Source: Cyclobacterium qasimii M12-11B (GTDB lineage: Bacteria > Bacteroidota > Bacteroidia > Cytophagales > Cyclobacteriaceae). Taken from it: 64,000 bases of DNA. Positions 29,597 to 38,908 of this stretch are shown piece after piece; position 1 is the stretch's first letter; the number at the start of each line of letters is the position of its first letter. Both the position numbers and the translations under genes were made by a program. The stretch is from assembly GCF_000427295.1 (NCBI RefSeq), contig NZ_ATNM01000091.1, positions 124,001 to 188,000 on the forward strand. The letters run 5' to 3'. Under the pieces are notes generated by a model, which searched no databases, was not told the DNA's origin, and saw only the letters and a program-made list of their open reading frames with translations.

Positions 29597-30754
29597 ATGC
29601 CGAAAATTTTAATAATAGATGATGAAAAAGTCATCAGGTCTACGCTTAAAGAAATTCTTGAGTATGAAAAGTATGAAATCTTTGAAGCCGAAGATGGTGA
29701 AAAAGGTCTCGAAATGATAAAAAACGAGGATTTTGACTTGGTTCTTTGCGATATCAAAATGCCAAAAATGGATGGAATGGAAGTTCTTACCAAAGCATCT
29801 GAGCTAAGTAAGCAGCCTCAATTTATTATGATCTCTGCTCATGGCTCCATAGAAACGGCAGTTGAAGCTACCAAAAAAGGAGCCTTCGATTTTATTCCTA
29901 AACCCCCTGATCTAAATCGCCTATTGCTAACCGTAAGGAATGCCTTAGACAAAAAGGATCTCGTTCAGGAAACGAAAGTGCTTAAGAAAAAGCTTTCTAA
30001 AAAGCTAGATATGGTCGGTGAATCCAAAGCCATTTCCATAGTTAAAGAAACAATAGAAAAAGTAGCTCCTACTGATGCCAGGGTTCTAATTACAGGCCCT
30101 AATGGAACTGGTAAGGAATTGGTTTCGCACTGGATACATCAAAAAAGCAATCGGGAGAAAGCCCCATTTATTGCGGTCAATTGTGCTGCCATACCAGCTG
30201 AGTTAATTGAGAGTGAACTGTTTGGGCACGAAAAAGGATCTTTTACATCAGCTGTAAAACAAAGACAAGGGAAATTTGAGCAAGCAAATGGGGGAACACT
30301 CTTCCTGGATGAAATAGGTGACATGAGTCTTTCAGCTCAAGCGAAAGTATTGAGGGCTTTGCAAGAGCATAAAATCACTCGTGTAGGAGGAGACAAAGAC
30401 ATTAAAGTCGATGTAAGGGTATTGGCTGCTACCAATAAAAACCTAAAGCATGAAATTGCAGAAGGTAACTTCAGGGAAGATCTCTACCATAGAATAAGTG
30501 TCATACTTATTCAGGTTCCCTCACTAAAAGACAGAAGTGAGGACATACCATTGCTAGTAGACAAGTTCTTAGGAGATATTGCCGGAGAGTATGGGACTGC
30601 AAAAAAGGAAATAGATAAAGCTGCCATTCAAAAGTTACAGGAATTTCCCTGGACAGGAAATATCCGAGAACTCCGAAATGTTATCGAAAGACTGGTAATA
30701 CTCGGTGGTAAAAGTATCTCTACCGAAGACATTAAAAAGTATGCCGATTATTGA
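29597..30754 (+). CDS. NtrC-like sigma-54 response regulator without DNA-binding domain
   Basis: A 385-aa protein: receiver domain (acidic DDEK near residue 8, phospho-acceptor Asp52 in LCDIKMPKMDG) and an AAA+ domain (Walker A GPNGTGKE near 168, Walker B GGTLFLDEIGDMS, arginine region REDLYHRISV). The protein ends with IRELRNVIERLVILGG and IKKYADY, so there is no Fis-type helix-turn-helix after the AAA+ domain. The sigma-54 contact loop reads GSFTSA in place of GAFTGA. It may act from solution, or not through RpoN at all. It starts 30 bases after rnpB; no kinase is adjacent. Confidence 0.9.
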   Translation: MPKILIIDDEKVIRSTLKEILEYEKYEIFEAEDGEKGLEMIKNEDFDLVLCDIKMPKMDGMEVLTKASELSKQPQFIMISAHGSIETAVEATKKGAFDFIPKPPDLNRLLLTVRNALDKKDLVQETKVLKKKLSKKLDMVGESKAISIVKETIEKVAPTDARVLITGPNGTGKELVSHWIHQKSNREKAPFIAVNCAAIPAELIESELFGHEKGSFTSAVKQRQGKFEQANGGTLFLDEIGDMSLSAQAKVLRALQEHKITRVGGDKDIKVDVRVLAATNKNLKHEIAEGNFREDLYHRISVILIQVPSLKDRSEDIPLLVDKFLGDIAGEYGTAKKEIDKAAIQKLQEFPWTGNIRELRNVIERLVILGGKSISTEDIKKYADY

Positions 30755-30769
30755 ATGGCTGCCTAGTAT

Positions 30770-30886
30770 TTAACCATTTGCTTCTACATCACCTGTTGTT
30801 GCGTAAGCTGGGCAGGGTTTGCTAGAAGCACATGAAGACAATACCAAAATCGCACAAGCCACCAAAATTGTCATTAAAGTTTTCAT
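30770..30886 (-). CDS. 38-aa small lipoprotein
   Basis: A minus-strand frame of 38 codons: MKTLMTILVACAILVLSSC with a perfect lipobox (LSSC), then ASSKPCPAYATTGDVEANG. After lipidation only about 20 residues remain, including a PCPAY motif. Function unknown. It lies between the NtrC-like gene and the LuxE-like gene on the minus strand, so it could form a transcript downstream of LuxE-like. Confidence 0.6.
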   Translation of the reverse strand: MKTLMTILVACAILVLSSCASSKPCPAYATTGDVEANG

Positions 30887-30937
30887 ATTATAAAATTATT
30901 TAAGCCAAATATGTGTAAATACTAAATAAATACAAAA

Positions 30938-31933
30938 TTAATTGATCATTAAATTACAGCCTCTCGTTTCGCTGTTATCCATTCTCCCCAAAACTGTGAA
31001 GCTTCCGTCTTTGTTTTGCAAGCCCAGATCTTCTGTTTCTATAAAGGAACAAGAGTGGAAATTGGCCAAATCAATGACATTAATTGCACCTGTGGTACCA
31101 GAGGTATAAGCAAAAGGATCATATACATCCCTTATCAGCACCTTCATAAAAGGAGAGCACCAAAATTTACCCTCTCCTGGTGAATAGGCCTGTGACATAA
31201 GTTCAGTCATTCCATATTCTGAATGAATATGCTCCACCTTAAAAGCAGCCTGGAGTACCGTGTGAACTTCCTCTCTAATCATTTCCCTTCTTCTTCCTTT
31301 CATGCCACCGGTCTCCATAACGATCACCTCACCAAAATCTGTGTGGCCATCCGTTATCTCTGCTATATCTAACAATGCAAAAGTCACGCCAAGTAACAAT
31401 GTTTTTTTTCGGTCATTTTTAAGGCTTTCCATTTTTCCCAATAAAGCCTCATGTTCATATAAATAAAATCCGGATTGATCGGATTTACTTTTCTCAATAA
31501 AATGGGCTGCCATGTCTACAAGAGAGCTGCCTTCCCTTTCCAAATAAGAAGGAAGCAATGCCAAGACATGAAAATCTTCTAAAGCCCCATAGACCGCCTC
31601 AAAGTTATTGACACAATGTTCCAGGTAAAAGGCTTTGGACCATACATAATGCCTGCTGTTTTCCTGACCTGTGGTCCCACTACTGGAATACCAGAAATCA
31701 TATAAATGCGCTGGTCCTGAGATAACCTTTGAAGTTTTAAACAATGCTATAGGTAAGAAAGGAATATCGGATACTTCCGTAATGTCTTTTGGCTGTATCC
31801 CCCTTACTTCAAGATACCTCTGGTAAATTTTATTGTGGGTAGACTGATAGATAAATACATCCATGGCCATGGCATCAAAATCCTGGATCTGTCCAGATTT
31901 AATTTTTTCAGAAAAACTTTTAAAAGAATTCAT
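30938..31933 (-). CDS. LuxE/PaaK-family acyltransferase (acyl-protein synthetase-like)
   Basis: A 331-aa ANL-superfamily enzyme related to LuxE acyl-protein synthetase and phenylacetate-CoA ligase. Motifs: SDIPFLPIALFKTSKV, the P-loop-like YSSSGTTGQENS (about residues 88-99), EYGMTELMSQAYS (about 240-252), TSGTTGAINVIDLANF and ETEDLG near the end, where the adenylate-forming family has its Asp. It presumably activates a fatty or aryl acid as an adenylate; substrate and partner are unknown. Length is usual for the Bacteroidota group. Confidence 0.85.
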   Translation of the reverse strand: MNSFKSFSEKIKSGQIQDFDAMAMDVFIYQSTHNKIYQRYLEVRGIQPKDITEVSDIPFLPIALFKTSKVISGPAHLYDFWYSSSGTTGQENSRHYVWSKAFYLEHCVNNFEAVYGALEDFHVLALLPSYLEREGSSLVDMAAHFIEKSKSDQSGFYLYEHEALLGKMESLKNDRKKTLLLGVTFALLDIAEITDGHTDFGEVIVMETGGMKGRRREMIREEVHTVLQAAFKVEHIHSEYGMTELMSQAYSPGEGKFWCSPFMKVLIRDVYDPFAYTSGTTGAINVIDLANFHSCSFIETEDLGLQNKDGSFTVLGRMDNSETRGCNLMIN

Positions 31934-32010
31934 CGTTATTTTATGGTAAAACCCAAATTTTGATCATTTTTACATTCACAGAGGCGGAAGTGTAAAATTA
32001 CGGATTACCT

Positions 32011-32682
32011 ATGAAGTTAAAAAATCACACCATCATTACCCTGCTCTTACTTTCAGTATGGGTTGGATGCATTTCCCCACCGGATAATTTCCCAACGGTA
32101 CCACAAATTGATTTTGATGATCTGGAATTTGTTCAGACGGCAGGGTCAGATTCATTAATTGTAACGCTAGACTTTCGTGATGCCGAAGGAGATTTAGGCT
32201 TAAATGCCACAGATATCTTCCCTCCTTTTAATGAACTCAATTATTTCACCAATGAAGCGGGTCAATTTATCACTTATAGCGAACGACCTGACGATGCTCC
32301 AGACTTCAATAACAGGGATTGGGTTATTTTCCCATTGATCAACAATCAGGAGATCAAAGACACCTTATGGGTATCAGAGAATGAAGATTACTACAATATA
32401 TTGATTAAATTCTTTATCAAAAGGGGCGGTAATTACACTGAATTCAATTGGTCAGACCCTCCTTACTTCACCACATTTAATGGCCGCTTTCCGCGAATGC
32501 TTGAAACCGAACAGTTGCGGGCCATAGAAGGAAAGATCCGGTACTCCATGTTATCTTTGGGATGGAATAGCATATTCCGAAATGACACCATAAGACTAGA
32601 GTTAAAAGTCAAGGACAGGGCATTAAATGAAAGCAATGTGGTCACCACGCCTGATTTCACCTTATCACAGATTGAACGCTGA
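32011..32682 (+). CDS. lipoprotein of unknown function
   Basis: A 223-aa lipoprotein: signal MKLKNHTIITLLLLSVWVGC with Cys20 as lipid anchor. The mature part begins SPPDNFPTVPQIDFDDLEF and contains TLDFRDAEGDLGL, which looks like an extracellular beta-sandwich strand pattern, and VKDRALNESNVVTTPDFTL near the end. Such lipoproteins are common in Cytophagales. No function assigned. It converges with the E1 gene (19-base gap) and diverges from LuxE-like. Confidence 0.75.
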   Translation: MKLKNHTIITLLLLSVWVGCISPPDNFPTVPQIDFDDLEFVQTAGSDSLIVTLDFRDAEGDLGLNATDIFPPFNELNYFTNEAGQFITYSERPDDAPDFNNRDWVIFPLINNQEIKDTLWVSENEDYYNILIKFFIKRGGNYTEFNWSDPPYFTTFNGRFPRMLETEQLRAIEGKIRYSMLSLGWNSIFRNDTIRLELKVKDRALNESNVVTTPDFTLSQIER

Positions 32683-32700
32683 TTGAGGAATTAATAGCTA

Positions 32701-35124
32701 TTAGAAAATTGAAGGGTACTTTCCTGGGTCTGCTTCATGCATCACTCCATATATTTTCTCAACAACATCATCTGCACTTGGTTTGGAGAAATAGTCCCCA
32801 TCAGATGAATAAGCTGGGCGATGTTCTTTTGCCGAAAGCGTCATTGGTTGAGAATCGAGATAATAATAGGCATTCTGCATTTCCAGCACCTGCTGCATCA
32901 TAAATGCTGATGCTCCACCAGGGACATCCTCATCCGCAAAAACAACCCTGTTGGTTTTCTTTATTGAATTTAAAATCACCTGCTCAAGATCAAATGGCAT
33001 CAAAGTCTGCACATCTATAACCTCCACATAAATCCCTATTGTAAAAAGTCGTTTTGCAGCTTCCATTACAATCCTGCACATGGAACCATACGTCACTACT
33101 GTGATATCTTTTCCTTCTTGTAGTATTTCAGCTTTCCCCAGGGCCACTTTAAAATCCCCAATATTGGAAGGCATTTTTTCTTTAAGCCTGTAGCCATTCA
33201 GTGTTTCAATAACGATGGCAGGCTGATCTGATTCTAGAAGCGTATTGTACATGCCCGCTGCTTGGGTCATGTTTCTTGGTACACACAATAATATACCTCT
33301 AAGACTGCTTAAGATCATGCCAATAGGAGAACCTGAATGCCAAACGCCTTCAAGTCTATGTCCCCTTGTACGGATAATCAACGGTGCTTTTTGACCGCCT
33401 TTGGTTCTATAATGCAGGCAAGCCAAATCATCCGATAAGGTCATTAACGCATAAATCAAATAATCAAGGTATTGAATCTCAGTGATAGGTCTTAAACCTC
33501 TCAATGCTGCACCAATGCCTTGCCCAATGATGGTCACCTCACGTATGCCAGTATCTGTCACTCGCAAATCACCATGCTTGGCTTGCAAACCAGCAAATGC
33601 CTGATTAACATCTCCAATCAAACCAACATCTTCACCAATCACAAAAACCCTGGGGTCTCTTGTGAGTATGGCATCGAAACAAGCTTTCAGAATTTCACGT
33701 CCATCCAATAAAGCTGGCTCGTCAGCATAACTGACTTCAACAGGAGCAATTGCCCCAACCCTAAACTCGGATTCACTGTATTGATGACTTGAATACCTAT
33801 CCTCATTTAACTTCGACTGACTTTTATACCAGTTTTGGAGTCTGGCCTTAATTTCAACCGGTTCTGTTCTTACCAATAACAAGGCTTTTCGGACGGTACT
33901 AATGACATCCATACGAACAGGGTTCAGCGTCTGCTTAAGTTCATCTGCCATTCGAAAAAGCGCTTCATTCCCTTGAGTATTTTTCGCCAATTCACTCAAC
34001 AAAACTACGGCTTCGTCTAATTCCTTTTTGATCGAAGCTGTAAATGCTCTCCACGCTTTGTCCTTGCTTTCTTTAACAAGTTGCTTCGCTTCCGCATCTA
34101 TTTGATCCAATTTCTCCTCAGAGGCAATTTTATTGTCTAAAATATATTCTTTGAACTTAACTACGCAATCGTATTCAGCTTCCCAAGCAAGTCGGTCTTT
34201 GCTTTTATACCTTTCATGGGATCCTGATGTAGAATGCCCCTGTGGTTGGGTCATCTCGATTACATGCACCAATACAGGAACATGCTGCTCCCTAGCTACT
34301 TTATTAGCCCTACTATAAGCATTAACCAATCCCTCGTAATCCCAGCCTTTTACAACTATGATTTCATATCCTTTATGCTCATTATCTCTTTTGAAACCTT
34401 CTAAGGCTGCGGAAATACTTGCTTTTGTTACTTGTAAATCGTTGGTGACAGAAATACCATAATCATCATCCCATACAGAAATCACCATAGGCACCTGTAA
34501 AACGCCTCCAGCATTAAACGTTTCAAAAAACATTCCTTCTGCCGTGGAGGCATTCCCTATTGTCCCCCATGCTACCTCTCTTCCTTTATTGGAAAATTCA
34601 GTCATATGATGTAGCGCAGGGTTTGCTTTAAAAAGCTTGGATGCATAAGCAATCCCTAGCAATTTGGGCATTTGAGCGGCTGTTGGAGAAACATCGGCCG
34701 TTGAATTCTTTATTTTCATGAGGTTTTTCCAACTCCCATCCTCATTTAAGGACCTGGTTGAAAAATGCCCATTCATCAAGCGACCACCCGTTGCCGGCTC
34801 CACCTTAATATCAGTATGTGCATACAGTTGAGCAAAATACTCCTGAAGGCTAAGTTCCTCCATAGCAAACAACAAAGTTTGATCTCTGTAGTATCCTGAC
34901 CTGAAGTCACCCAACTGAAAAAACCTCGCCATGGCTATTTGCGCCAGTTCCTTGCCATCCCCATAAATACCGAATTTAGCTTTACCCATAAAAACCTCTT
35001 TCCGTACGGTCAATGACGCATGCCTGCTTATCATGACCAATTTATAGTCATTCAAAACATTTTGTACACCAAAAGTGTTTACGCTTTCTTTCGTAAGTGT
35101 AGGGAAATATTCAGTATTCATCAA
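32701..35124 (-). CDS. 2-oxoacid dehydrogenase E1, alpha and beta subunits fused
   Basis: An 807-aa thiamine-diphosphate enzyme, the E1 component of a branched-chain-type 2-oxoacid dehydrogenase complex, with alpha and beta in one chain. N-terminal alpha half: RSGYYRDQTLLFA, GGRLMNGHFSTRS, the TPP region GTIGNASTAEGMFFETFNAGG, and SVWDDDYGISV. C-terminal beta half (from about 480): VIGEDVGLIGDVNQ, TDTGIREVTIIGQGIGAALRGLRPI, RTRGHRLEGVWHSGSP and FADEDVPGGASAFMMQ. No E2 or E3 gene is adjacent. The fused form is usual in Bacteroidota. It converges with the lipoprotein gene. Confidence 0.9.
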   Translation of the reverse strand: MMNTEYFPTLTKESVNTFGVQNVLNDYKLVMISRHASLTVRKEVFMGKAKFGIYGDGKELAQIAMARFFQLGDFRSGYYRDQTLLFAMEELSLQEYFAQLYAHTDIKVEPATGGRLMNGHFSTRSLNEDGSWKNLMKIKNSTADVSPTAAQMPKLLGIAYASKLFKANPALHHMTEFSNKGREVAWGTIGNASTAEGMFFETFNAGGVLQVPMVISVWDDDYGISVTNDLQVTKASISAALEGFKRDNEHKGYEIIVVKGWDYEGLVNAYSRANKVAREQHVPVLVHVIEMTQPQGHSTSGSHERYKSKDRLAWEAEYDCVVKFKEYILDNKIASEEKLDQIDAEAKQLVKESKDKAWRAFTASIKKELDEAVVLLSELAKNTQGNEALFRMADELKQTLNPVRMDVISTVRKALLLVRTEPVEIKARLQNWYKSQSKLNEDRYSSHQYSESEFRVGAIAPVEVSYADEPALLDGREILKACFDAILTRDPRVFVIGEDVGLIGDVNQAFAGLQAKHGDLRVTDTGIREVTIIGQGIGAALRGLRPITEIQYLDYLIYALMTLSDDLACLHYRTKGGQKAPLIIRTRGHRLEGVWHSGSPIGMILSSLRGILLCVPRNMTQAAGMYNTLLESDQPAIVIETLNGYRLKEKMPSNIGDFKVALGKAEILQEGKDITVVTYGSMCRIVMEAAKRLFTIGIYVEVIDVQTLMPFDLEQVILNSIKKTNRVVFADEDVPGGASAFMMQQVLEMQNAYYYLDSQPMTLSAKEHRPAYSSDGDYFSKPSADDVVEKIYGVMHEADPGKYPSIF

Positions 35125-35475
35125 TTAAGCCATTTTTCACCATTTGAAAATCCAAGGATTTCAAAAATACACAATTTTTGGAGTTATCCCAATTTATAAC
35201 AGGAGCCAAAATGAATATAAAACAATATTATTTTGCAATAACTATAAATAAACGACCTCAAAGAAATATTATTTCGAATTAAGAATGAAAACTTTATCAT
35301 TTAACAGCATGGCAACTAAATATTAATTGCATACACCTCATTTAAAGTGAATTAACCAATAGTTGTAATAATAAAAAAAGTAAATAATAATAAAAATTAT
35401 TTTTCGGTAAATCGTTTTTCTTGTGGGGATGTACTGGTTATATTTGATTAATTCGTTAACCCTAAAGCCACTAAC
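35125..35475. other. divergent promoter region between E1 and alanine dehydrogenase
   Basis: About 350 very AT-rich bases between divergent genes; no convincing gene. It holds the -7 element for alanine dehydrogenase at 35439-35446 and presumably the E1 promoter. Confidence 0.5.
35439..35446 (+). promoter_or_regulatory. -7 element (TATATTTG) of alanine dehydrogenase
   Basis: Exact TAnnTTTG, 29 bases before the ATG. The -33 side is only approximate (a T-rich stretch at 35415-35420, or TTG at 35421 with a short spacer). Confidence 0.4.
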
Positions 35476-36597
35476 ATGCGCATTGCCGTCCCAAAGGAAA
35501 TTAAAAACAATGAAAATAGGGTTGCCCTCACCCCAGCAGGCGCCCAGGAATTCACCAAGAATGGTCATCAGGTATTTGTACAGGAAACTGCAGGACTAGG
35601 CAGTGGATTCCCTGATGAGGCTTATCAAAAAGCCGGTGCTACAATTCTGCCCTCCATAGAAGAAACTTACAGTAAGGGGGACATGATTATGAAAGTAAAA
35701 GAGCCTATCGAAGAAGAGTACCCACTTATACAGGAGAACCACTTGCTGTTTACTTATTTTCACTTTGCTTCCAATAAACCACTCACACAGGCAATGATCA
35801 ATAGTAAGGCGATCTGCCTGGCTTATGAAACAGTAGAAAAAGAGGACAAAACCCTACCCTTATTGATCCCTATGTCAGAAGTGGCAGGAAGAATGTCTGT
35901 ACAGAAAGGCGCCAACTACCTGGAAAAACCACTAGGCGGTAGAGGTATATTACTGGGAGGTGTACCAGGAACGCTTCCTGCCAAAGTGATAATATTAGGA
36001 GGAGGTATTGTAGGTACTCAAGCAGCATGGATGGCTGCAGGCCTTGGGGCCGATGTGATTATTTTAGATGTATCTCTTTCCAGGATGCGCTATCTATCAA
36101 CTGTAATGCCCAAGAACGTCAAAACAATGATGTCGAATGAATTCAACATTAGAAGCCTTATCCCAACCGCAGACTTGATCATTGGCGCAGTGCTGATACC
36201 CGGTGCTAAAGCCCCACACTTGATCACCAGAGACATGCTAAAAGAAATGCTTCCTGGAACTGTTTTGGTGGATGTGGCCGTAGACCAGGGAGGCTGTATT
36301 GAAACCTGTACACCTACAACTCACGAAGACCCCACCTACACCATCGACGGAGTATTGCATTACTGTGTAGCCAATATGCCTGGCGCAGTACCCTACACCT
36401 CCACACTAGCCCTCACCAACGCAACACTTCCCTATGCCTTGGAACTGGCGCAAAAAGGTTGGAAAAAGGCTTGTATCAAATTTCCTGAGCTGAGTTTCGG
36501 CTTCAACATCATCAAAGGGGATATCGTGTACCAAGCCGTGGCAGACACTTTCAACCTACCTCATGTACCTGTCAGTTACTATTTAAACCACCATTAG
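35476..36597 (+). CDS. ald: alanine dehydrogenase
   Basis: A 373-aa NAD-dependent enzyme interconverting L-alanine and pyruvate plus ammonia. N-terminal MRIAVPKEIKNNENRVALTP carries the substrate-binding Arg and the PKE motif; the FHFAS and LAYETVE region follows; the Rossmann motif is ILGGGIVGTQAAWMAAGLGADV (about residues 170-190); the C-terminus has CVANMPGAVPYTSTLALTNA. Length is exactly typical. It stands alone with its own promoter. Confidence 0.95.
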   Translation: MRIAVPKEIKNNENRVALTPAGAQEFTKNGHQVFVQETAGLGSGFPDEAYQKAGATILPSIEETYSKGDMIMKVKEPIEEEYPLIQENHLLFTYFHFASNKPLTQAMINSKAICLAYETVEKEDKTLPLLIPMSEVAGRMSVQKGANYLEKPLGGRGILLGGVPGTLPAKVIILGGGIVGTQAAWMAAGLGADVIILDVSLSRMRYLSTVMPKNVKTMMSNEFNIRSLIPTADLIIGAVLIPGAKAPHLITRDMLKEMLPGTVLVDVAVDQGGCIETCTPTTHEDPTYTIDGVLHYCVANMPGAVPYTSTLALTNATLPYALELAQKGWKKACIKFPELSFGFNIIKGDIVYQAVADTFNLPHVPVSYYLNHH

Positions 36598-36634
36598 CCA
36601 AGACCTTTCTAATAGTTTTTCGGGATATTAAACA

Positions 36635-36646
36635 TGATCTATATCA
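36635..36646. promoter_or_regulatory. FNR-type box upstream of hemN
   Basis: TGAT-CTAT-ATCA is a perfect dyad with the FNR half-site spacing (TGAT-N4-ATCA). It ends 78 bases before the hemN ATG. A Crp/Fnr-family regulator is encoded at 49058-49771 in this window, and HemN is the oxygen-independent enzyme, so control by an anaerobic or redox regulator is plausible. Confidence 0.5.
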
Positions 36647-36724
36647 GTAAAATCTCTCATTTTTCTCATGCTTTAGGGAGCTAAGTATTGGGAAATTTGT
36701 GCCCCAAATCAATTTATTGTGGCC

Positions 36725-38062
36725 ATGATACAACCTTCCCTGATACAGAAATACAATGTTCCTGCTCCAAGATACACGTCTTACCCAACTGTACCGCACT
36801 GGAACAATATAGTCAACCCTACAAACTGGGCCAAGTCCTTTACCAGCGCCTATCAAAATTTTGGTCCGGAAGAAGGCATAAGCTTGTACATTCACCTTCC
36901 TTATTGCGAAAGCTTGTGTACCTATTGCGGCTGTAATAAACGCATTACTAAAAACCACAAGGTTGAGCTGCCCTATATTTCTGCATTAATGAAGGAGTGG
37001 GACATGTATACCAGGTTATTGGGAGAAAAACCAAAATTAGCTGGGATACATCTGGGTGGTGGGACTCCCACCTTTTTTTCCCCCTCAGCACTTTATACGT
37101 TGATCAACCATATTACCCAGGCATCTACCAAAATGGATGACTTTGAATTTAGTTTTGAAGGCCATCCAAACAATACAACCATTGAGCATCTTCGAACACT
37201 CGCAGGATTTGGCTTTGACAGAGTTAGTTATGGTATTCAGGACTTTGACAGCAAAGTTCAATTGGCCATTCACCGAATCCAACCTTTTGATAGAGTCAAA
37301 TATGTGACAGATGAAAGCAGAAAAGCTGGATACAGCTCTATAAATTTTGACCTTATTTATGGACTCCCCCATCAGACCTTAGAAACGTTAAAAAACACCT
37401 TTAAAAAAACCAGCGAATTACTTCCCGACCGCATAGCATTTTACAGTTATGCCCACCTTCCTTCGGTATTTCCTTCGCAAAAATCCTTTGAAAAGCACCT
37501 ACCGAATGAAAGTGAAAAAAGAATGCTCTATGAACAAGGGAAGATCTGGCTCAAAGAAATGGGCTATGAAGAAATTGGCATGGACCATTTTGCACTAGCA
37601 GGAGACCCATTATTGAATGCCAAATCAAACAGTACGCTACACCGAAATTTCATGGGCTACACCACCTCACCATCCAAAATACTGCTGGGTTTGGGATGCA
37701 GTGCCATTAGTGACGCTTACTATGCTTATAGCCAAAATGAAAAAAACATTTCTGCATATTTGGAGAAAATAGAAAATGGCGAATTCCCTATAATTAAAGG
37801 GCATGTTCAAAGCGAAACAGATTTGACTACCAAAGCTTTCATTATGAATCTGATTTGCAACCATAAAGCCCCGTGGCAGGCATGTGATAAAATCCCTGAT
37901 TCACTTATGGAATTCTTGATTGAAGGTTTGATATCCTTTGAAGAGGGTGAAATTAACATTACCGAGGCTGGCAAACCTTTTGTAAGAAATATTTGCATGG
38001 CCTTTGACCCAAACGTTCAAAATTCAGAAAAATCCAGCGCTGTCTTTAGTAAAGCCATTTGA
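36725..38062 (+). CDS. hemN: oxygen-independent coproporphyrinogen III oxidase
   Basis: A 445-aa radical-SAM enzyme that decarboxylates coproporphyrinogen III to protoporphyrinogen IX without oxygen. The radical-SAM motif is CESLCTYCGC (C-x3-C-x2-C-x-C). The family N-terminus YNVPAPRYTSYPTVPHW, then GGGTPTFFS, YGIQDFDSKVQLAIHRIQ and GMDHFAL are all present. I start at the ATG at 36725 (MIQPSLIQ); a GTG two codons upstream is also in frame. An FNR-type dyad lies upstream. The HAD phosphatase gene follows after 30 bases. Confidence 0.94.
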   Translation: MIQPSLIQKYNVPAPRYTSYPTVPHWNNIVNPTNWAKSFTSAYQNFGPEEGISLYIHLPYCESLCTYCGCNKRITKNHKVELPYISALMKEWDMYTRLLGEKPKLAGIHLGGGTPTFFSPSALYTLINHITQASTKMDDFEFSFEGHPNNTTIEHLRTLAGFGFDRVSYGIQDFDSKVQLAIHRIQPFDRVKYVTDESRKAGYSSINFDLIYGLPHQTLETLKNTFKKTSELLPDRIAFYSYAHLPSVFPSQKSFEKHLPNESEKRMLYEQGKIWLKEMGYEEIGMDHFALAGDPLLNAKSNSTLHRNFMGYTTSPSKILLGLGCSAISDAYYAYSQNEKNISAYLEKIENGEFPIIKGHVQSETDLTTKAFIMNLICNHKAPWQACDKIPDSLMEFLIEGLISFEEGEINITEAGKPFVRNICMAFDPNVQNSEKSSAVFSKAI

Positions 38063-38092
38063 TTGATTATCTTCGGGCAAACCTTTTTAAAA

Positions 38093-38908
38093 ATGAAAAT
38101 TAGCGCCATTTGCACCGATATCGACGGTACCCTTTTAGATAAAAACAGACAATTATCAGCCAGAACCCTGGATGTTTTTGCTGCTTTGCCGTCGGATTTC
38201 CCTATCATTCTAGCATCTTCTAGAATGCCCAGTGCCATGGCTCATTTGTTGGAAGAGTTTAAAAGAATCGACAATCCACTGATTTGTTACAATGGTGGCT
38301 TTGTGATTCGTTCCAAAAACAAAGATTACCAGCAAGTTGATTCAACCTATATATCAACAGAAACCTGCCGTGAAATTTTCCAGTTGACCGGGCAAACCAA
38401 GGTACATGTCAGCCTGTATTCAGGAGACAATTGGTATGCTCCTACCAGAGACAAATGGACCATAAAAGAAGAAATGGTCACAAAAGTTCAGGCAACTTTA
38501 GACCATCATCATGCTGTAATTGGAAACTGGGAAGAAAATAGAAGAGGTGCACATAAGGTGATGTGCATGGGAAATGCGGACGAAATTCAATGGCTTTATG
38601 ACAAATTGATCGAAACGCAAGGCACTTCCTTGCATTTGTACAGATCAAAAGACACTTATATTGAAATTGCTCCTAAGGCGATCTCGAAAGCCTCTGCCCT
38701 TAAACAAGTTTTAGCTGAGCTTGCAATCCCCATGAGTGAAGCACTTGCTTTTGGCGACAATTACAATGACATCTCCCTAATAGAGGAAGTCGGATATGGG
38801 GTGGCTGTAGCCAATGCCAGAGATGAAGTAAAAGCTGTAGCAAAAGAAATTACGGCCACAAACATCGAGGACGGCGTAGCTAAAACCATTGAAAAGCTAC
38901 TGCTTTAG
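38093..38908 (+). CDS. Cof-type HAD hydrolase
   Basis: A 271-aa haloacid-dehalogenase-superfamily phosphatase of the Cof/IIB cap type, acting on a sugar phosphate or flavin nucleotide. Motif I CTDIDGTLLDKN, motif II LASSRMP, the Lys/GDNYNDISLIEE of motifs III-IV. The ATG at 38093 is the natural start; the frame opens 10 codons earlier with a TTG. It lies 30 bases after hemN and is probably co-transcribed. Its stop overlaps that of the convergent DUF2461 gene. Confidence 0.88.
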   Translation: MKISAICTDIDGTLLDKNRQLSARTLDVFAALPSDFPIILASSRMPSAMAHLLEEFKRIDNPLICYNGGFVIRSKNKDYQQVDSTYISTETCREIFQLTGQTKVHVSLYSGDNWYAPTRDKWTIKEEMVTKVQATLDHHHAVIGNWEENRRGAHKVMCMGNADEIQWLYDKLIETQGTSLHLYRSKDTYIEIAPKAISKASALKQVLAELAIPMSEALAFGDNYNDISLIEEVGYGVAVANARDEVKAVAKEITATNIEDGVAKTIEKLLL

